Source: Solea solea (taxonomy: Eukaryota > Chordata > Actinopteri > Pleuronectiformes > Soleidae). Taken from it: a stretch of DNA of 64,000 nucleotides. A program made the position numbers and the translations under genes. The DNA lies in NCBI RefSeq assembly GCF_958295425.1, contig NC_081149.1:4447701-4511700 (forward strand), in the 5' to 3' direction. Each line of letters starts with the position of its first letter. Position 1 is the stretch's first letter. Shown piece by piece: positions 60,594 through 64,000 of the stretch. The notes beneath the pieces are model-generated. The model worked only from the letters and a program-made list of their open reading frames with translations. It did no database searches and was not told the origin of the DNA.

Positions 60594-61052
60594 GCTAATG
60601 CCCAGCTAAGCTCATCATGCTTTTAATCCCAAATCATCTTGTAAAACAGTAATTGTGATCAAAAACTCCTCAGCTACAGCACCAATGTTTAAATATGTAT
60701 TGACTGTAAAGTCATGGTCCATAAAACTCAGTTTGTTTTTCAAGCCGACGTCAGTTTGGTTCTTTTTTTCCGTTTTCATAGACAATGATTTGCACCTGGA
60801 AGCTGCCGATACAGCAGCAGCAGTCTGTCTTCTTCTGCACTCGTCTTTTACTGTCCAGCTGTCTCCCTTTAACAGTACGTCTCTCTATCCCTCTCTAATA
60901 TTCTCTTCTTGTCTCGCTCTATCCATTGATCCCTCGCTCTCTGGCATTGGAGGAGTGAAGTGACAGATGTGTCGGCCCCGAACTGCAGAGTGCAGTCCTG
61001 ACCCCAGCTTGGCACACAGCCGCATGTCAACACCCTGTTATATTACCAAGCT
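60593..61052. other. unique sequence
   Basis: A 102-codon frame (60655-60963) is unrecognised. Confidence 0.35.
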
Positions 61053-61102
61053 CTGTGTGTGTGTGTGTGTGTGTGTGCATACGTGTGTGTGTGTGTGTGT
61101 GT
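61053..61102. repeat. (GT)n microsatellite
   Basis: Two GT runs split by gcatac. Confidence 0.95.
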
Positions 61103-61855
61103 GCCAGAGAGTACACATAGATGCAGAGAAGCAGCCTCAGACTGAAAACGCTGGTGGCGTCACGGATCACAGTTTGGATTGTATCACTGATTTTGAGTCA
61201 CGGCTCACATCATTTTTGGATCATATCACTTTTGGATGGTGGGGTGGGAGTTACTTTACTTTTGATTTCTTTTCTGCCCATGTAGTTTGTGAACTCAGAG
61301 TACAGAACTTGGTCCAACTTTCAACATTTCAGTCTAGTTGACTAATAATCAATGAAACCTTAATATATTGACTTGACATGAAAAAAAGGATAGAGAAAAA
61401 CTACAGCTAACATTTTGAATTCAAGTTCAATGTGAGCTATGCTTCCTTTTAACAAAGTAGGGAATAGAGAAATAAACCTTCTAAGAAAAGAGCATTTGTT
61501 ACATGGTAATACAAAACGTGTGTTCTTCAGCCACAGATGACAGTCTGTTCAGCTTATGTGTCAAAACAGTGATGGGTGATAACACGAGTAAATTGTGAAT
61601 GTGCTCAAAAACCATGTCAGGTTCCTCTCCTGTCAGTCAAGAGGAGAAATCTGATCACAGACTCACCAACGCGGGACAGATGAAGGCTGATCTGATGAAT
61701 CTGGTTTTCTGCTGAGGCTGCAGACAGTAGAGTCAATATCAGGAGTAAACAGCAGGAATCCGGGAACCAACCTGGCACATGTCAAGACTCTAGACCGGCT
61801 GAGGTGTCGTAGTGTGGGGAAATGCTTTCTCTCATTATTTGACACAGTCTATTAT
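61103..61855. other. unique sequence
   Basis: 61190-61235 contains a short direct repeat around ttttggatcatatcact. No gene. Confidence 0.35.
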
Positions 61856-61865
61856 TAATTTCTGG

Positions 61866-61993
61866 GTGGAGTGGCTCAGTGGTTAAGACCGGTACCATAC
61901 AGGTCATGGTCGCAAGTTCGATCCCACCCCTGACTGATTGTACTCAATTCCATTGTAAGTCGCTTTGGATAAAAGTGTCTGCTAAATGTAATG
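61866..61993 (+). mobile_element. short tRNA-derived SINE (family C) with perfect TSD
   Basis: The head ggagtggctcagtggttaag and B-box aagttcgatccca (61914-61926) are followed directly by the tail ttgtaagtcgctttggataa and gtctgctaaatgtaatg. This tail is shared by many fish SINEs and their LINE partners. A perfect 10-bp duplication, taatttctgg, lies at 61856-61865 and 61994-62003. At 128 bp it has almost no body. Confidence 0.9.
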
Positions 61994-62011
61994 TAATTTC
62001 TGGACATGTGG

Positions 62012-62032
62012 ATGGATGGATGGATAGATAGA
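62012..62032. repeat. (GGAT)n/(GATA)n run
   Basis: Short tetranucleotide tract after the SINE. Confidence 0.85.
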
Positions 62033-63010
62033 TGCCCACCAGTGACACTTGTATAACTGTTAAAGATGGCGGACACTGTTTACATTCTGGGAATGAGGTC
62101 CCGTCCCCTACGAGTGGGTCTAAAAAGTGTAGAATTAGTGTTGCAGTTTCAAGCCCCGGACCAAGCCTGGGAACAAGTGACTGGCGGGCACGTAAAACAG
62201 AAAAGAAGGAAGATATTTCTTGACTCAGGGGAAGCTTAAGAAGCTCATCAAAAATACTAGCCCTATTACAGTAATGTAAATCAGTGAGGTATTCTTTTAA
62301 TAATTCATTACAATTCAGTAAAATACAATCTTTGAGCAGATTTTTATTAAGAACAGTGGATTGGCAATCAAATGAACAACAGAAATGATGTTATGTTAAA
62401 TGGAAAAATGTTCCACTCATCATTGAGTGCTGTGTGAAAGCGGCAGAAGCTGCACATTTAGCGATATCCCTGTTGCCTTTGTACCAATATCTCGTGCAGT
62501 TCTTATCCAAACACCGCCAACACACACCGATGAACAATCATGTCATTAACAGACAGACAGACTTTCCTTGTGTTTATAGATAGATCACAATCTATCAAAT
62601 TCTAACAGGAATTTCATTATGATTGTTAATGACAATTCCAAAATGGTTAAATTACATTTTTCAATGCTAAATTCTCTGCACTCTGCCTTTCATTACACAA
62701 GACATACTTCTACAAATGTCAGGAAATATAATGAAACCTATTCACAGTCACTCTCAAGGCATCTGTTGAGACACTGACTGTAATGTGAACCAGAGGCGAT
62801 TGCTCTAACACAGCCAGGGAAGAGATCTGCTTCCTTTTAAATGTCATCAAATAAATGGTCAAATATGACTTCATTACTTTTCATGACTATAAGTGTGCTA
62901 CACAGAATCAAGAATATAAGTAGTGCATCAGCTGTTCTATCACAGATCGTTCTTCTCGTTCATTCCCGGAGCAGCTCGGCACATTAAAACCAGTGGAATT
63001 GATCTCTGTG
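62033..63010. other. unique intron, possible conserved block
   Basis: 62590-62900 is AT-rich and unique (attatgattgttaatgacaa, ttccaaaatggttaaa) and may be a conserved non-coding element. No gene. Confidence 0.3.
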
Positions 63011-63523
63011 GCCTTGTTTAGACTGCAGCCCAAATTTGATTTTTAAGCATATCCAGATTGTATCTAGCTTGATTTTCTTGGCAGCTAAAAAACATATGAG
63101 ATGCATTTTTTCCAAAGCTGGTTTCGAATGCGATTCTGATTGGATTTTTACAGATCCTGATCAATGCGAACGTCTCAGTCGCTCGGAGAGGATTTCAAAG
63201 TGTCTTCTGCGTCACTCGCAGCACGACTCAAAAAAACAACAACAATGATGTAGATCCAGAGAGACAGACGTTAAACGATCGACACAGTGAAAGACAACAG
63301 CTTAAAAATAAGAAGAAAGTTTGCGCCGCGACTCCACGTAACCATTTGGGACAGAAACAGGCACATTTTGTTTAGACTACTTGTTTTTCCAGGACAATGT
63401 CAATATGGACACATGCCAATCGGATCTGATCATGTGCAATATACTGTATAATGTGAACAGTAGGTCAGGAAGATCAGATTCTGATCAGATACGCTCTGAT
63501 TTGGGCTGCAGTCTCAACAAGGC
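63011..63523. mobile_element. 513-bp MITE with 24-25-bp TIRs
   Basis: The left end (63010-63034) ggccttgtttagactgcagc+ccaaat and the inverted right end (to 63524) differ at one of 25 positions (t/g). Subterminal words (gattctgattggattt, cagatcctgatca and reverse forms at 63420-63490) are also inverted. A possible short duplication, ctgtg, flanks it (63006-63010, 63524-63528). No coding capacity. Confidence 0.8.
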
Positions 63524-64000
63524 CTGTGAGACAGCACAGAATAGGCGAGACGGTGATTGGATAAATGCGGCAGAACTGTCACTTCCAGGGAAGCTCAGCA
63601 TCTCTGGGAGTCAAAGGGGCAGTGGGCGGGCACAGACGCCGGGCTGATGCATGATGATTGGAGGAACTGTCTGAAAGGCGGAACCACTTATTGACTGACA
63701 GCCTTTTCTGTCTCAGGCCCATGTGGATTTTGAAACACATAACAGAGCGTTGTGTGTTGTTCGCTCTGTGATAGAGCCCATTTGTGTTTGTACATATTAT
63801 ACAATGTAAAGAAAAACACTATAATAGCATTTTGTTGTTTCTGTTTAATATAAATATCCCATTTCCTTGTTCCAGTCGTTCTTTCATTCATTTTTTTATC
63901 AACATGGGTTTGGTGATGGAAACGTCTAAAAAACTGGGCCTGAAGACCAGCAACCACCACTGATGTGAACCTGAGACAGTATTAAACACCCAACATCTAT
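63524..64000. other. unique sequence
   Basis: 63535-63660 (tgattggataaatgcggcag, gcatctctgggagtcaaagg) looks repeat-derived but could not be assigned. Nothing else recognised. Confidence 0.35.

Overview
This window looks like vertebrate nuclear DNA, most likely from a percomorph-type teleost fish. It carries dense CA/GT and CT microsatellites, tRNA-derived SINEs of fish type, Tc1/mariner and hAT remnants, Penelope-like and RTE/L2-like non-LTR fragments, and almost no coding sequence. The species cannot be fixed from the sequence alone.

One exon of a cellular protein-coding gene can be supported. It lies at 56873-57015 on the minus strand, has good splice sites on both sides, and encodes 47 complete codons that match carbonic anhydrase-related protein 10 (ca10: [31 protein letters not shown]). 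No other ca10 exon was found. The most economical reading is that 57016-64000 is part of the upstream intron and 1-56872 part of the downstream intron of ca10, whose introns are known to be very long in other vertebrates. Nearly all long open frames are fortuitous: they run through microsatellites or through antisense of transposon fragments.

Layout. 1-5400: a MITE, an intact SINE with target duplication, an AFC-like SINE, a LINE reverse-transcriptase C-terminal fragment, and a GC-rich/AG/GT cassette bounded by a 16-bp direct repeat. 6170-9800: a full-length but dead Tc1 element (6556-8077) with a 16-bp minisatellite inside it, then a 1.28-kb hAT deletion derivative (8424-9701) that still shows a BED zinc finger. 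12-22 kb: Penelope-like C-terminal remnant, LINE tail, CTG/CCG tract, a second SINE with target duplication, and two Tc1 remnants. 22-35 kb: mostly unique, AT-moderate sequence with microsatellites and a repeat that has a second copy near 49.7 kb. 35-48 kb: degraded SINEs, hAT-type MITEs, a LINE ORF1 esterase fragment, an L2-like 3' end, an RTE fragment, and a SINE nested in an older DNA transposon. 48-56.8 kb: unique blocks that look like conserved non-coding DNA, a 24-bp minisatellite beside a perfect 33-bp hairpin, and another MITE. 57-64 kb: upstream intron with microsatellites, a SINE with a perfect 10-bp target duplication and a 513-bp MITE.

No genes act together here. The content is one exon, its flanking introns and the mobile DNA that has accumulated in them. 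The points most worth a second look are the 33-bp hairpin, the two structured transposons at 6.5-9.7 kb, the 16-bp-flanked cassette at 3.8-4.7 kb, and the unannotated repeat family shared by 30.2 and 49.6 kb.
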